This document shows, one piece after another, positions 36,747-45,948 of a stretch of DNA of 64,000 bases. Made by a program: the position numbers and the translations under genes. Under the pieces are notes generated by a model. That model was not told the DNA's origin, did not search any database, and saw nothing but the letters and a program-made list of their open reading frames with translations. The DNA lies in assembly GCA_002729885.1 (NCBI GenBank), contig PBUB01000013.1:31758-95757 (forward strand), written 5' to 3'. Position 1 is the stretch's first letter, and each line of letters starts with the position of its first letter. This stretch comes from Spirochaetaceae bacterium (GTDB taxonomy: Bacteria > Spirochaetota > Leptospiria > Leptospirales > Leptonemataceae).

Positions 36747-36801
36747 GCAGGACATCAGAAGGACATTAGCAGGACTTCAGCAAGGCCGCTGTAAGGACCA
36801 T
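36747..36801. repeat. 11-bp degenerate tandem repeat upstream of the sulfurtransferase gene
   Basis: Five consecutive 11-base units start at 36747, 36758, 36769, 36780 and 36791. Each has an AGGAC-like core; the first three read AGGACATCA, AGGACATTA and AGGACTTCA, and the last two are more decayed. The block lies in the 190-bp gap before the sulfurtransferase gene. It may bind a regulator or may be slippage debris. Confidence 0.65.
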
Positions 36802-36864
36802 GAACCGGTGCCCGCAAGAAATCAGAAGATCTCCATCCTGGACATCCGAAAGCAGATTACCGTG

Positions 36865-38040
36865 ATGATACGAACCGAAATTTCGCTACTCATTTTATTT
36901 TTGACCTGCGCCAGTTGCAATGGTGCAGGCAACCGAACAATAGAAAATGATGCACCCGCCATGTATAAAGATGAATTAATGCCCGGTGAACATGCCTGGT
37001 TCGTCTCGCCGAGCTACGCAACAAAGTCCCTGTCAAAAGATACAATTCTTCTGGATGCCCGAAGTTACGCCCTGTATGCCATCTCGCATATTAGTGGATC
37101 AATGCATATTTCCTGGAAGGACTATTCCCGGGAGCATTCTGGATTGCTTCGGGAGCCGGATGTATTGAAGCATAAGTTAACGGAAAATGGCATAACGGAA
37201 AGTTCCTGGATTCTGGTATACGGTGGAGCTAAAGATGGATGGGGCGAAGAGGGTCGCATCGCCTGGATGCTTCGCAGTCTCGGCTACAGGGCGCTCATTG
37301 TAGACGGCGGCTTCGAATCGCTGGCAGATTACCTGGAAACCAGCTATGGACCTGCCCGGGGTAACTTAAAAGTCAGGGAATCTTCGCAAGTTGCCGTTCT
37401 GGGCCTTGAAAGCGAAAATGTAAGAAAGGAGCAGCGAAGCGACCTGGAGCGCCTTTCCATAAGGAAGCAGTCCGCCAGCGAACTAACCATTGGCATGCAA
37501 GAGTTAAATGAAATTCGCAAGTCTGCACGGATAATTCTCCTCGATAGTCGAGAAAGACGAGAGTTTCTGGGAGAGACCCCCTACGGAGAAAATCGAGGAG
37601 GTCATATTCCGGGAGCCCTGCATCTTTACTATCAGGACCTTATCCAGGACAATGGTCGCATTGTTTCGAAGGAATCTCTATTGAAGATACTGGTATCCAG
37701 AAAGGCTGTTCGGGAAGCCCTGCTGAAGCCAGGAACCGTGCGCTCGCCATCAGAAGTTAAGGGATCCAGAGAGGGTTCCGACTCCGAAACTTTCCTGGAA
37801 ACGCATACGAATGACTCTATAGAGGACCATGAAATGGAAGCAGCTTCAAGACAGGAGCTGGAAAAAATTAAGGAAATACAATTCATTACCTATTGTACGG
37901 GCGGAGTGCGATCCGCATTTGTAACCGCTGTGCTGCAGCACTATGGATTCAAGGCCCGGAACTATCCAGGAAGTATGTGGGAATGGTCCGCCCAGCCAGA
38001 CGCGGACTATCCCCTGGAATCAGGAACCGATAATCCATGA
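36865..38040 (+). CDS. Lipoprotein sulfurtransferase with two rhodanese domains
   Basis: A 391-residue protein. From the ATG at 36865 (a GTG lies one codon earlier) it starts MIRTEISLLILFLTCASC, a lipobox, so it is probably anchored outside the inner membrane. The first rhodanese domain (about 50-175, VLLDARSYALYA... type start, GYRALIVDGGFES) lacks the active Cys, as usual. The second (about 225-385) has DSRERREFLGE, HIPGALHL and the loop YCTGGVRS with the persulfide Cys. A charged insert of about 60 residues separates the strand from the catalytic loop. The stop overlaps the start of the cytochrome gene by four bases. Expected donors are thiosulfate or mercaptopyruvate. Confidence 0.84.
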   Translation: MIRTEISLLILFLTCASCNGAGNRTIENDAPAMYKDELMPGEHAWFVSPSYATKSLSKDTILLDARSYALYAISHISGSMHISWKDYSREHSGLLREPDVLKHKLTENGITESSWILVYGGAKDGWGEEGRIAWMLRSLGYRALIVDGGFESLADYLETSYGPARGNLKVRESSQVAVLGLESENVRKEQRSDLERLSIRKQSASELTIGMQELNEIRKSARIILLDSRERREFLGETPYGENRGGHIPGALHLYYQDLIQDNGRIVSKESLLKILVSRKAVREALLKPGTVRSPSEVKGSREGSDSETFLETHTNDSIEDHEMEAASRQELEKIKEIQFITYCTGGVRSAFVTAVLQHYGFKARNYPGSMWEWSAQPDADYPLESGTDNP

Positions 38041-39398
38041 CCCATCCGGCAATCATCAGATCAAGCATACATACCATCCGGAAATTCTGGACAGCTCGCG
38101 AAATAGCCGTCCGCTGGCTTGCACTGGTTTTCACCTTGAGCCTTATTGCGCTACCGGGCTGTGACGACCCTTCGCCCCCGGACAGCGTTTCTGTGCAGGA
38201 TATGTTTCCCGGCGAAAGCTGGGCCCTGCCCATGGAAAACATGGGCCCTTTACAGGGCTCCCCGGGCATAACGGCCCGGGACTGCGGTTCCTGTCATACA
38301 GAACATTACCGGGAATGGTCCCAATCCACACATGCACATGCCCTATCCGATCTACAATTTCAGTCCGAACTATCCAAGCCATCATCACCGCAGTGGCTTT
38401 GTTTGAATTGCCACATTCCGGTAGGCAACCAGCGAAAGGAGATTGTTCGCAGTGTAGAAAGTGGCGATTTGCTCAAACCCATTGCTGAACCGAATCCGCA
38501 TTTCGACCCACAGATGCGTGAGGAAGGAGTGACCTGTGCAACCTGCCATCTAAGAAACCAGGACGGAAAGACTGTGGTTATTGGCCCCCTGGGAACTGGC
38601 AGAGCTCCGCATCCAGTGGTGGTAAATCGAAAAGCACTGCAGAACCGATGTCTGGATTGCCACAACGTCAACTACAAAGTAAGCTCCTCTCTGGTTTGTT
38701 TCTTTAATACCGGAAATGAACTGGCAGGCTCGGATCTTTCCCATAAAGCCTGTTCCGATTGCCATATGCCCGAGACCCAGAGACAGATTGTAAAGCTTTC
38801 CGGAGATTATCCCTCACGGCTTTCGCATTTGCACTATTTCATTGGCGGCGGTATCCCCAAAGAATTTTCTTTGCTGGAGTCTCAATTAAAAGGAGGGTAT
38901 CGTAGCGGGCTGGGTTTGAAACTTCTAAACCATAGCTGGAATCCGGAAACAAAAAGATTCAGATTCACAGTTCAGATGTCCAACCTGGATACAGGACATT
39001 ATCTTCCCACCGGAGATCCAGAGCGCTTCATTCGCATCAGTCTGCGAATCTATTCCGGGGGCCCCCCTGTAGAAAAAACCTACAGACTTGGTCAGCACTG
39101 GCAGTGGGAGCCAGAGGCCAGACAGATCCAGGACAATCGACTGAAATCCGGCGAAGTGCGAGTCTGGCAGGAATCAGTGAAACTTTCCAGAAAGCCCTCA
39201 CGCATTCATCTGGAAGCGGTGCATATTCGACTCAGTGAAAAGAATGCAACCTATATGGAAAGTACGGCGCAACGAGTTCCGGAGCCCTATCGAAGCAAAG
39301 TAGCCGAGTTAAAAAAGCATTATCCGGTAGAAAGAGTGATCCACAGAGAAGATATCCTGGTTCCATTTTCAGAATTCAGTAGCAACAAAGAAGAATAG
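38037..39398 (+). CDS. Pentaheme c-type cytochrome lipoprotein
   Basis: A 453-residue exported electron carrier or reductase. The hydrophobic leader (LALVFTLSLIALPGC) ends in a lipobox. Five CxxCH haem sites appear in order: CGSCH, CLNCH, CATCH, CLDCH and CSDCH, all in the first 260 residues. The spacing recalls the cytochrome c554/hydroxylamine-oxidoreductase-type fold. The C-terminal 190 residues have no haem site and look beta-rich (FTVQMSNLDTGHYLPTGDPERF). ATG and upstream stop overlap, so it is translationally coupled to the sulfurtransferase. Whether it takes electrons from sulfur compounds is inference. Confidence 0.87.
   Translation: MTHPAIIRSSIHTIRKFWTAREIAVRWLALVFTLSLIALPGCDDPSPPDSVSVQDMFPGESWALPMENMGPLQGSPGITARDCGSCHTEHYREWSQSTHAHALSDLQFQSELSKPSSPQWLCLNCHIPVGNQRKEIVRSVESGDLLKPIAEPNPHFDPQMREEGVTCATCHLRNQDGKTVVIGPLGTGRAPHPVVVNRKALQNRCLDCHNVNYKVSSSLVCFFNTGNELAGSDLSHKACSDCHMPETQRQIVKLSGDYPSRLSHLHYFIGGGIPKEFSLLESQLKGGYRSGLGLKLLNHSWNPETKRFRFTVQMSNLDTGHYLPTGDPERFIRISLRIYSGGPPVEKTYRLGQHWQWEPEARQIQDNRLKSGEVRVWQESVKLSRKPSRIHLEAVHIRLSEKNATYMESTAQRVPEPYRSKVAELKKHYPVERVIHREDILVPFSEFSSNKEE
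38228..38280 (+). other. Three consecutive hairpins in the 5' coding part of the cytochrome mRNA
   Basis: GCCCATG pairs with CATGGGC (38228-38246, loop GAAAA). GCCCT pairs with AGGGC (38245-38258). CCCGGGC pairs with GCCCGGG (38261-38280, six-base loop). They lie about 190 nt into the gene, just before the first haem motif. Their density is higher than in the neighbouring coding sequence by eye. Translation pausing during export is one idea. Confidence 0.5.
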
Positions 39399-39580
39399 AG
39401 ACCGGGCCGCCCTGATTGCGAAACTAATCTGGTTGCCAGCACTTAACCAGCGAATGGGCCGGAGCGACTCTGAATCAATTGGGCACAGTATTGTGCCCAA
39501 TCCAGATGCCCGCGAACGAAAGCGAAATCAGGATAGATATGGAAAATCGAACAGAAGCAGGCAGAGATGAGTTTCGCCGG

Positions 39581-40333
39581 TCAGGAATTCTCGCCGGTAA
39601 AGTTCAGGTTTACTGTTTCATCCGCCGGTCGATCTCTCCATCCCCGGGGATCCTTGCCACGAACGCTTTCGAACTTTTCGCTAAATGGAATCTCGATGCG
39701 ACCCATGGTCTTTCCTTCCACGTTTCCAATGCGAAACAATGCAGGGTCAATCTCCTCCCCTTTTAGAAGCAGTAGATTCATGACCAGGCCCATCCCTTCT
39801 CCTTCGGTTTGATCTCCGTTGGCCATGTAAAAGGAAAGCAGATCGTCGTAACTCATGCCTTCAGCCAGCTTCTCCCGAATGCGCACTTCATCGGCACCGA
39901 TCAAATCGGTATCGTTCAGAACCAGGATTCGGACTCCATCATCGGTATGGTCGAAAGTAATAGAGGTTTCCAGACCACGGGCCCGGGCTTTATCCCCGTA
40001 CTCTCGAATCCATTTTTCTGAGATATTGCCTTTCAGTTTCTCCATGCCAGTGCGATACTCCCCCGGATCGTTGATATCCAGATTGAGCTCCTCGAAGAAG
40101 ACTCGCTTCGCATTTGCCTTGGTGGCATTTACCACAAGTTCCTTCAGACAGGAATACAGGGTACTTTGCAAGGACGGATGGTCATGCTTTTTCAAAATGG
40201 CTGCAATTACAAAGTCCAGCTGCCTCTCCATGGTATCCGTCAGGGAGTAGGTTATAAACCGTATTCGCTTCCCTTCATTTACCGCCTGGAGGATCTTCTC
40301 CCGGTCTTTTACATCCAGATCTGTTCCCTGCAT
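39581..40333 (-). CDS. GHKL-type ATP-binding protein (histidine-kinase-like ATPase domain)
   Basis: A 250-residue soluble protein. CLKELVVNATKANAK is an N-box, VRILVLNDTDL matches the D/G1 box and QTEGEGMGLVMNLLLL the G2 box of GHKL ATPases. Between N box and D box lies a charged insert of about 60 residues. No receiver, DHp or sensor domain is present. It could be an anti-sigma-factor kinase or a signalling partner. It stands alone, convergent with the cytochrome gene and divergent from the phosphodiesterase gene. Confidence 0.78.
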   Translation of the reverse strand: MQGTDLDVKDREKILQAVNEGKRIRFITYSLTDTMERQLDFVIAAILKKHDHPSLQSTLYSCLKELVVNATKANAKRVFFEELNLDINDPGEYRTGMEKLKGNISEKWIREYGDKARARGLETSITFDHTDDGVRILVLNDTDLIGADEVRIREKLAEGMSYDDLLSFYMANGDQTEGEGMGLVMNLLLLKGEEIDPALFRIGNVEGKTMGRIEIPFSEKFESVRGKDPRGWRDRPADETVNLNFTGENS

Positions 40334-40429
40334 GATGCCAATTTGACCTTCCCCGATAGTCTGGCCATATTTTTTCTTTCCTGTACGGAGCCATGGGATT
40401 TGCTAAGCTAAGTTACGGAGGGAACAGAT

Positions 40430-41338
40430 ATGATTTCCAGAAAGGCTGCAGTGCGCTACGGGGTGGGCTTTCTTGCCCTGGTGATCTCCACCTACCTGCT
40501 CACCATTCTTACAGTGGCCATCTTTAACTCGGGACGCGCGGAGAAGGTTTCTTTCCCTGCTTCTTTTTTTGAATCGGCGGCCAACAACCTGGTGTTTGCC
40601 CATAGAGGACTCACCGAAAACACCGTGGAAAATACTATTCCTTCCTTCCAGAAGGCACTGAGCCTGGGCACCGATGTTCTGGAAACCGACGTACAGCTCA
40701 CCCGTGATGGCTTTGTAGTTCTATTTCATGATGATGATCTGAGCCGACTGGCTGGCCGGCCGGAGCGCATCCAGGATCTGACTCTGGAAGAACTTCAGAA
40801 AATCGCCCTTCCCCGGGACTGTGCAGAGCAATGCTCATCCATTCCCACTCTGGAGGAGTTTCTGAAGGCTTTTCCGGACCAGCCCACCAACATTGAACTC
40901 AAGAATGATAGCAAGGAGCTTGCGCGAAAGGTGGCAACTCTTCTGGCGCAAAGGCAGGATCGAAAAGATGTAATCGTCGGCAGTGCACATGGCGATGCGC
41001 TGGAGGAGTTTCGACGGCACTCTTCTCTGCCAACCTCGGCTTATACATCCGAGGTAATCCATGCATCCATCTGTTATCTACTGGAAGCCAGATGTGTTTT
41101 TGACTTCCAGGCCCTTCAGATTCCCTATCGCGAGAATTCCATCCTTCCGGCGTTGAGGGCTGATCCAGAATTCATCCAGTGGGCCAGAACTCGCGGATTG
41201 AGAACCCATTACTGGACCATAAACGATCCCGCGCAAATGGAGACGCTGGTTCTTCGAAAGGTGGATGGGTTGATGACAGACTTTCCGCAAAAGGCCCTGG
41301 ATGTTCGCAAGGCAATAGGCACCGGGACCGGTCCCTGA
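40430..41338 (+). CDS. Membrane-anchored glycerophosphodiester phosphodiesterase
   Basis: A 302-residue enzyme releasing glycerol-3-phosphate from deacylated phospholipids. An N-terminal helix (about 12-35) anchors it. The GDPD TIM barrel has VFAHRGLTENTVENT (catalytic His and Arg), LETDVQLTRDGFVVLFHDDDL (metal site and second His) and PTNIELKND (Glu/Lys). A GGAGGG ribosome site precedes the ATG. The product could feed the GlpT transporter encoded at 819, but the genes are 39 kb apart. Length and motif set are typical of UgpQ-like enzymes. Confidence 0.9.
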   Translation: MISRKAAVRYGVGFLALVISTYLLTILTVAIFNSGRAEKVSFPASFFESAANNLVFAHRGLTENTVENTIPSFQKALSLGTDVLETDVQLTRDGFVVLFHDDDLSRLAGRPERIQDLTLEELQKIALPRDCAEQCSSIPTLEEFLKAFPDQPTNIELKNDSKELARKVATLLAQRQDRKDVIVGSAHGDALEEFRRHSSLPTSAYTSEVIHASICYLLEARCVFDFQALQIPYRENSILPALRADPEFIQWARTRGLRTHYWTINDPAQMETLVLRKVDGLMTDFPQKALDVRKAIGTGTGP

Positions 41339-41391
41339 GTATCACTAATTCATGGCCATCGAGGCAGGAATAAGTTAGTTTGGGACAGAAC

Positions 41392-42120
41392 ATGAAGAAA
41401 GCTCTACCAATTAATCTCAGTCCAATTCAGTCTGTTTTGAAAATCGTTCCTCCAGCAGGTGCCATCATACTGCTGGCTTTTTCCCTTGGAATCTCCTGCT
41501 CGGACAGTTCCCAGAATGCATCAGAAAAAGAACAGAAGAATGAGAGCCGCCCTTCCATTCTATTTCTGGGCGATAGCCTCACCGCCGGTCTGGGACTGGA
41601 AAAGTTCCAGGCAGCCCCTGCCTTGATTCAGGAAAAGATCAATCAGGAAGACTGGAACCTGAAAGTGATCAATGCAGGTGTTTCTGGAGATACCACTTCT
41701 GGAGGTCTATCCCGCCTGAACTGGTACCTGCGTCCGGAAAATCAGATTGAATATTTGATCATCGGACTGGGTTCCAACGATGGAATGAGAGGTCTGAGCA
41801 TTGAAGAAATGCGAAAGAATATCCGCGAAATTGTAAAACGGACGCGAAAGTTCAACCCGGACATCGAAATATTCCTCTATGAGCTGCAGACATTTCCCAG
41901 CATGGGCCCGGAATATGCCAGTAAGTTCAAAGCAGCCTTTCCGGCTCTGGCAAAAGATCTAAACCTGCATCTGATTCCTTTTCCTTTGAAGGGGGTAGCA
42001 GGAAAGGATGAATTGAATCAGTCCGATGGAATCCATCCCAACGTAGAGGGAACGAAGATCATGGCAGAAAACATCTGGCAGAGTATTCGTCCGGTGCTGG
42101 AACAGACCAGGAATCAGTAA
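41392..42120 (+). CDS. SGNH-family esterase lipoprotein (TesA/arylesterase-like)
   Basis: A 242-residue lipoprotein: the ATG at 41392 starts MKKALPINLSP, and the leader ends in LAFSLGISC. The SGNH blocks are ILFLGDSLTAGLG (nucleophile Ser), NAGVSGDTTSGG (Gly), IIGLGSNDG (Asn) and SDGIHPNVEG (Asp and His). It should hydrolyse short-chain esters or thioesters at the envelope. A TTG 12 bases earlier is less likely as start. It lies 53 bp after the phosphodiesterase gene and may share its transcript. Confidence 0.9.
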   Translation: MKKALPINLSPIQSVLKIVPPAGAIILLAFSLGISCSDSSQNASEKEQKNESRPSILFLGDSLTAGLGLEKFQAAPALIQEKINQEDWNLKVINAGVSGDTTSGGLSRLNWYLRPENQIEYLIIGLGSNDGMRGLSIEEMRKNIREIVKRTRKFNPDIEIFLYELQTFPSMGPEYASKFKAAFPALAKDLNLHLIPFPLKGVAGKDELNQSDGIHPNVEGTKIMAENIWQSIRPVLEQTRNQ

Positions 42121-42215
42121 GCCAGTATGGTAAGCTGCAACCGGTATTTGTTGAGTATTTACAGGCAGCATCTATCCGCTTTCATGACTTGAAAATCACG
42201 CTTGATTCAAAAGGC

Positions 42216-43559
42216 CTAAAGAAGATTGCGAGCTTTAATGCGAAGATACTCATTGATGATTCCTGCATTCAAATCTTCTGGTAGAGTATCCATTACCAGA
42301 ACACCGCGATTTCTTAACTTCTGCTGCAGTTCCGATTTCCACAACAAATAGTCCGCCACATTCGACTGAAAGAAGGCCTCATCCAGGGTGGATGGTGGCC
42401 TATCCAGACTATGATGTAGATCCGGCGGATTCAGCATCACAGCAAAGGGAAGATGCTTACCGCTCAGTGTGCCCAGATAGGCATGCACCATATCTGCTGT
42501 GCGATCGTCGATGATGGTGGTCAGAAGAATGAGCAGGGTGCGTTTGCGAAGCACGGTATTCAAGAAGCGAAAGGCTCCTTCGTAGTCGCTTTCCGTATAA
42601 TCAGCTTCCAGGTCATAGGCTGCCTGAATGATTCTCTCCCGACTGTTTCTTGCTGGCTTCACATAGCGAAGCACCCGATTCGAAAATGCCAGAAAACCTA
42701 CCCTGTCCTGCTGTCTTTCCGCTACAGCAGAAAGCAGTAGGGAACCGTTAATCGCATAGTCCAGATAACTCTGGGAATCGTCGGTGGCTGTCATGGTACG
42801 GCCGCAATCCACCAGAAACAGAACGCTCTGGTTTCGATTCATTTCGTATTCACGGACTATGAGCCTTTGATTTCTTGCAGTGGCCTTCCAGTCTATATGG
42901 CGAAATTCATCGTCTCTGGTATAGTCCCGGAGCCGTTCGAATTCCTGATCTCCACCCCGACGACGAAACTTGCGCACCCCCATGAGCCCCAGATGGCTTT
43001 TCCTGGCAAGCAACAGATAGCGGCTTATTGCCTTCAAATCCGGATATACCCGGACATCGGACTGACATGGCAAAACGTGGATTTTTCGCATTAGCCCAAT
43101 CAGAGAAAAGCAGGTTAAATAGACATGACGAAAAGGATAAAGTCCTCTTTTTGCTATGCGAATACGGTAGGAAAGACTGTTGATTCCCCGGCGAAATCTA
43201 CCGGTGAAGGGCATTCCATATTGTTTTGCCAGATCAAATTCATGGTCCGCCAGTTTGACTTTGAATCGCCCCTGCAGGGTTCTTCTAACATGCACATCCA
43301 GGGTTACATGATGTCTGAATCCCTGGGAAAAAATCCGGTCTGTCTTTCTTTCTATATGGAATCGCTTTTTCCCCGGAATGGTAAATGCATCCAGCAGTCC
43401 CAGAAGCATCCAGAAAGACAGGGCCCCCAGGATAATGAGCCTGGCCGGATCGTAATAGATTCGCAACGATGGAATAAAATACAGACCTCCTGCGGTTAAC
43501 ACAGAGAGGCCGGCCAGCACCAGAAGCGGATACCAGAATCTGTTCGTAGGATAGAACAT
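42216..43559 (-). CDS. DUF58 protein of a MoxR cluster
   Basis: A 447-residue protein with two N-terminal membrane helices (about 8-60). The DUF58 core has FRRRGGDQEFERLRDYTRDDEFRHIDWKATAR, the signature of the family. A vWA-like fold follows with LFLVDCGRTM, a degenerate MIDAS (DxGxT). It is translated directly after the MoxR gene, with one base between stop and start. In other bacteria MoxR-DUF58 pairs act as chaperone-like AAA+ systems for envelope or metal-cofactor proteins. The client here is unknown. Confidence 0.9.
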   Translation of the reverse strand: MFYPTNRFWYPLLVLAGLSVLTAGGLYFIPSLRIYYDPARLIILGALSFWMLLGLLDAFTIPGKKRFHIERKTDRIFSQGFRHHVTLDVHVRRTLQGRFKVKLADHEFDLAKQYGMPFTGRFRRGINSLSYRIRIAKRGLYPFRHVYLTCFSLIGLMRKIHVLPCQSDVRVYPDLKAISRYLLLARKSHLGLMGVRKFRRRGGDQEFERLRDYTRDDEFRHIDWKATARNQRLIVREYEMNRNQSVLFLVDCGRTMTATDDSQSYLDYAINGSLLLSAVAERQQDRVGFLAFSNRVLRYVKPARNSRERIIQAAYDLEADYTESDYEGAFRFLNTVLRKRTLLILLTTIIDDRTADMVHAYLGTLSGKHLPFAVMLNPPDLHHSLDRPPSTLDEAFFQSNVADYLLWKSELQQKLRNRGVLVMDTLPEDLNAGIINEYLRIKARNLL

Positions 43560-43560
43560 T

Positions 43561-44523
43561 TCAGGTTCCTGGAACTTCTACGCTCTCCAGCAGGCTGTTT
43601 ACAATATCGTCCGGCTTCATCCCTTCCACTTCGCTTTCCGGAGTGAGCATTAATCGATGCCGGAAGCAGGCCGGTGCCATTTCCTTGATATCATCTGCGA
43701 TTACATAGTCCCGGCCGTCCATGAGGGCAAGAACCCGGGCCGTGCGAATCAAGGCAATACCGGCTCGGGGCGAGCATCCCAGTTGCACCTCGATTCTTTT
43801 GCGACTTTCCCGAACCAGTCGATTTACATATTCCAGAATGCTTTCGGAAATAGTAACCTTTTCGCACAGACCCATAGTGCTTAGAACACCTATCGAATCC
43901 ATGACAGGTTCCAATTTCTCGGGCTCCGGTTCTCCCTGACCAGCATGCTGGGAATAGATCCTGTATTCTTCATTCTCCGCGGGATAATCAATATACAGTT
44001 TAACCAGAAATCGATCCAGCTGTGCTTCCGGAAGATTATAGGTACCTTCGGACTCCACCGGGTTCTGGGTGGCCATGACGAAGAAAGGATCATCCACCTG
44101 AAACGTACTGTTATCTACGGTTATGGTTCCTTCCTGCATGATTTCCAGAAGCGCCGAGTGGGTCTTGGCCGGAGCCCGGTTAATTTCATCAGCCAGAAGA
44201 AGATTCGTAAACACAGGTCCTTTATAGAATACGAACTTCTGTTCCTTCTGGTCATAGATATGGGAACCGGTGATGTCCGATGGCATTAGATCCGGGGTAA
44301 ATTGAATTCGATTGAAGTCACAACCCAGCAGACTTCCCAGGGTTCGCACAAGCAACGTCTTACCCAGGCCCGGAACCCCTTCTATAAGAGCATGTCCCCC
44401 GCCAAACAGGGCTGCAAGGATTCCGCGAACCAGTTCATCCTGACCTACATAAACCCGGGACATCTGCTCCTTGAGTTTTCGAATTACTTCGCGCATTTGC
44501 GCCTGTTCCTGTTCACCTAACAT
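43561..44523 (-). CDS. MoxR-family AAA+ ATPase
   Basis: A 320-residue AAA+ ATPase: VYVGQDELVRGIL, GHALIEGVPGLGKTLL (Walker A), LLADEINRAPAKTHSALLEIMQEG (Walker B and pore region), FFVMATQNPVESEGTYNLPEAQLDRF (sensor 1 and Arg finger) and GCSPRAGIALIR (sensor 2). The full catalytic set is present. GGGAG lies upstream of the ATG. It probably remodels or activates proteins encoded in the same cluster, in particular the DUF58 protein. Confidence 0.94.
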   Translation of the reverse strand: MLGEQEQAQMREVIRKLKEQMSRVYVGQDELVRGILAALFGGGHALIEGVPGLGKTLLVRTLGSLLGCDFNRIQFTPDLMPSDITGSHIYDQKEQKFVFYKGPVFTNLLLADEINRAPAKTHSALLEIMQEGTITVDNSTFQVDDPFFVMATQNPVESEGTYNLPEAQLDRFLVKLYIDYPAENEEYRIYSQHAGQGEPEPEKLEPVMDSIGVLSTMGLCEKVTISESILEYVNRLVRESRKRIEVQLGCSPRAGIALIRTARVLALMDGRDYVIADDIKEMAPACFRHRLMLTPESEVEGMKPDDIVNSLLESVEVPGT

Positions 44524-44526
44524 TGC

Positions 44527-45948
44527 TTACTCCCAGAGTTTTCGTATCCTTTTTAATATGGTTGCTTCATCCAATTTCGTATTCTGATTGATTTCGGGAA
44601 AGAGCGCATCCAGACTCTGCTTTTTCTTCCATCGCCCCAGAGGTGCCAGCCCCTGAATTCTCTTTCGAGACCTTACCATTTTGCTTCCCAGTGCTTCGAA
44701 GTGCTCTTTGAAGTTTCGGGTGCCAGATTCAGCAGGCTGAAGTGGTGTTCGTTCATGAGGAAACCGGGACCAGATAAAAACAATAAGTACCAGAATAAAC
44801 TGCATCAATATGAGACCCCAGGGCTCCTCTGCGAAAAGGAAAAGAAGACTCCTTTCTTCAGTAGCCCTCTGGCCCGCATTGACCAGGCCCCGCTCTACGT
44901 AGGTTACCTTTAATGGTTCTGAACCGGGGGCTTTTTCGCTTACTGCATGTAAGAGAAAGGTAAGGAATGAAACGTTTTTCGATTGGGCCATTTGCCAGTT
45001 CAGGAATGGCTCGCTACCGGCCATGATGTACACCGGGACCTGACCATATTGAACTCGCACCAGCAGCGGACGTCCGGCAACCGAGATAATGGTTCTGTGA
45101 CCTTGCTGGAAAAAATGATAATCCTCCAGTTCCCTTGCCACTTCCTCATTCAGCTCATCCTCTGGAGTACCCAATGGTCCGTAGCCAGAGTATTCAGAGG
45201 GCTGCATGGTGCGTCGGACAGGCAAAGTCTCTGGAAGCTCACCGAATCGCTCTGCACCCTCATCTCGGTTCGGTACCCGGGAACGCCAGTGCGGATAGTA
45301 GCTCCATGCACGGTTCTGCTCCGGAAGATCAATGGAGCCATACCATTCCTTCATGGGCGGCCAGTTACTATCCTTCATAATAGGCAGCCCGCCCTCCAGC
45401 TGAAAGGGTAATTCAGGAGACACCTTACCTTCTTTTTCCGATTTTGTCTGGGCCATTCCCAGAATGGGAGGCATGGGATCCTTATCTTTATAAGATCGAA
45501 GCATCTCGATGGCTGTGATTTGCTCCGCCACCTTCCTGGCCTCTGTGCCCTCTGGCATGTCCAGTGCAATCCTTCTCCAGGCTTCGATACTGGCATCGGT
45601 ATCCTTCAACAGTATTAAAAGAGAAGCTCTTTGCTCCTGGCTCTCCTCCTGGTCCCATCGATTGTTTAATGCATTTAATACAGGTACCAGCTGCTCGAAT
45701 GCAGAAGGTCTACCGAAGCGATCCAGATACAGTATTACATCCCTCTGCTCGAAGAACCCTTCTTCCAGAAAGCCCTTTCGCTGCAGATCCACCTTTCTCT
45801 CGACAGCCTTTTCAAATAGGTCGAATCCGTTAATACTTTCCACTCCGTCCAGGCCATATACCTCGATAACTACCGGTTCTGCACAATGAACGGCGGCTAA
45901 TAATAAAAGGCCTGGAGCCAGTCTACGCAGGGAACCTGGAAGTCTCAA
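44527..45948 (-). CDS. DUF4350-like lipoprotein of the MoxR cluster
   Basis: A 473-residue envelope protein. The leader GLLLLAAVHC suggests a lipoprotein. The middle is soluble, with SLLILLKDTDASIEAW and an extended loop region. A C-terminal membrane helix (ILMQFILVLIVFIWSRF) is followed by a basic cytoplasmic tail (SKMVRSRKRIQG) similar to DUF4350 C-termini. It overlaps the DUF4129-like gene upstream by four bases and lies three bases before MoxR. Together with its neighbours it is probably a membrane-bound partner of the ATPase. Confidence 0.72.
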   Translation of the reverse strand: MRLPGSLRRLAPGLLLLAAVHCAEPVVIEVYGLDGVESINGFDLFEKAVERKVDLQRKGFLEEGFFEQRDVILYLDRFGRPSAFEQLVPVLNALNNRWDQEESQEQRASLLILLKDTDASIEAWRRIALDMPEGTEARKVAEQITAIEMLRSYKDKDPMPPILGMAQTKSEKEGKVSPELPFQLEGGLPIMKDSNWPPMKEWYGSIDLPEQNRAWSYYPHWRSRVPNRDEGAERFGELPETLPVRRTMQPSEYSGYGPLGTPEDELNEEVARELEDYHFFQQGHRTIISVAGRPLLVRVQYGQVPVYIMAGSEPFLNWQMAQSKNVSFLTFLLHAVSEKAPGSEPLKVTYVERGLVNAGQRATEERSLLFLFAEEPWGLILMQFILVLIVFIWSRFPHERTPLQPAESGTRNFKEHFEALGSKMVRSRKRIQGLAPLGRWKKKQSLDALFPEINQNTKLDEATILKRIRKLWE

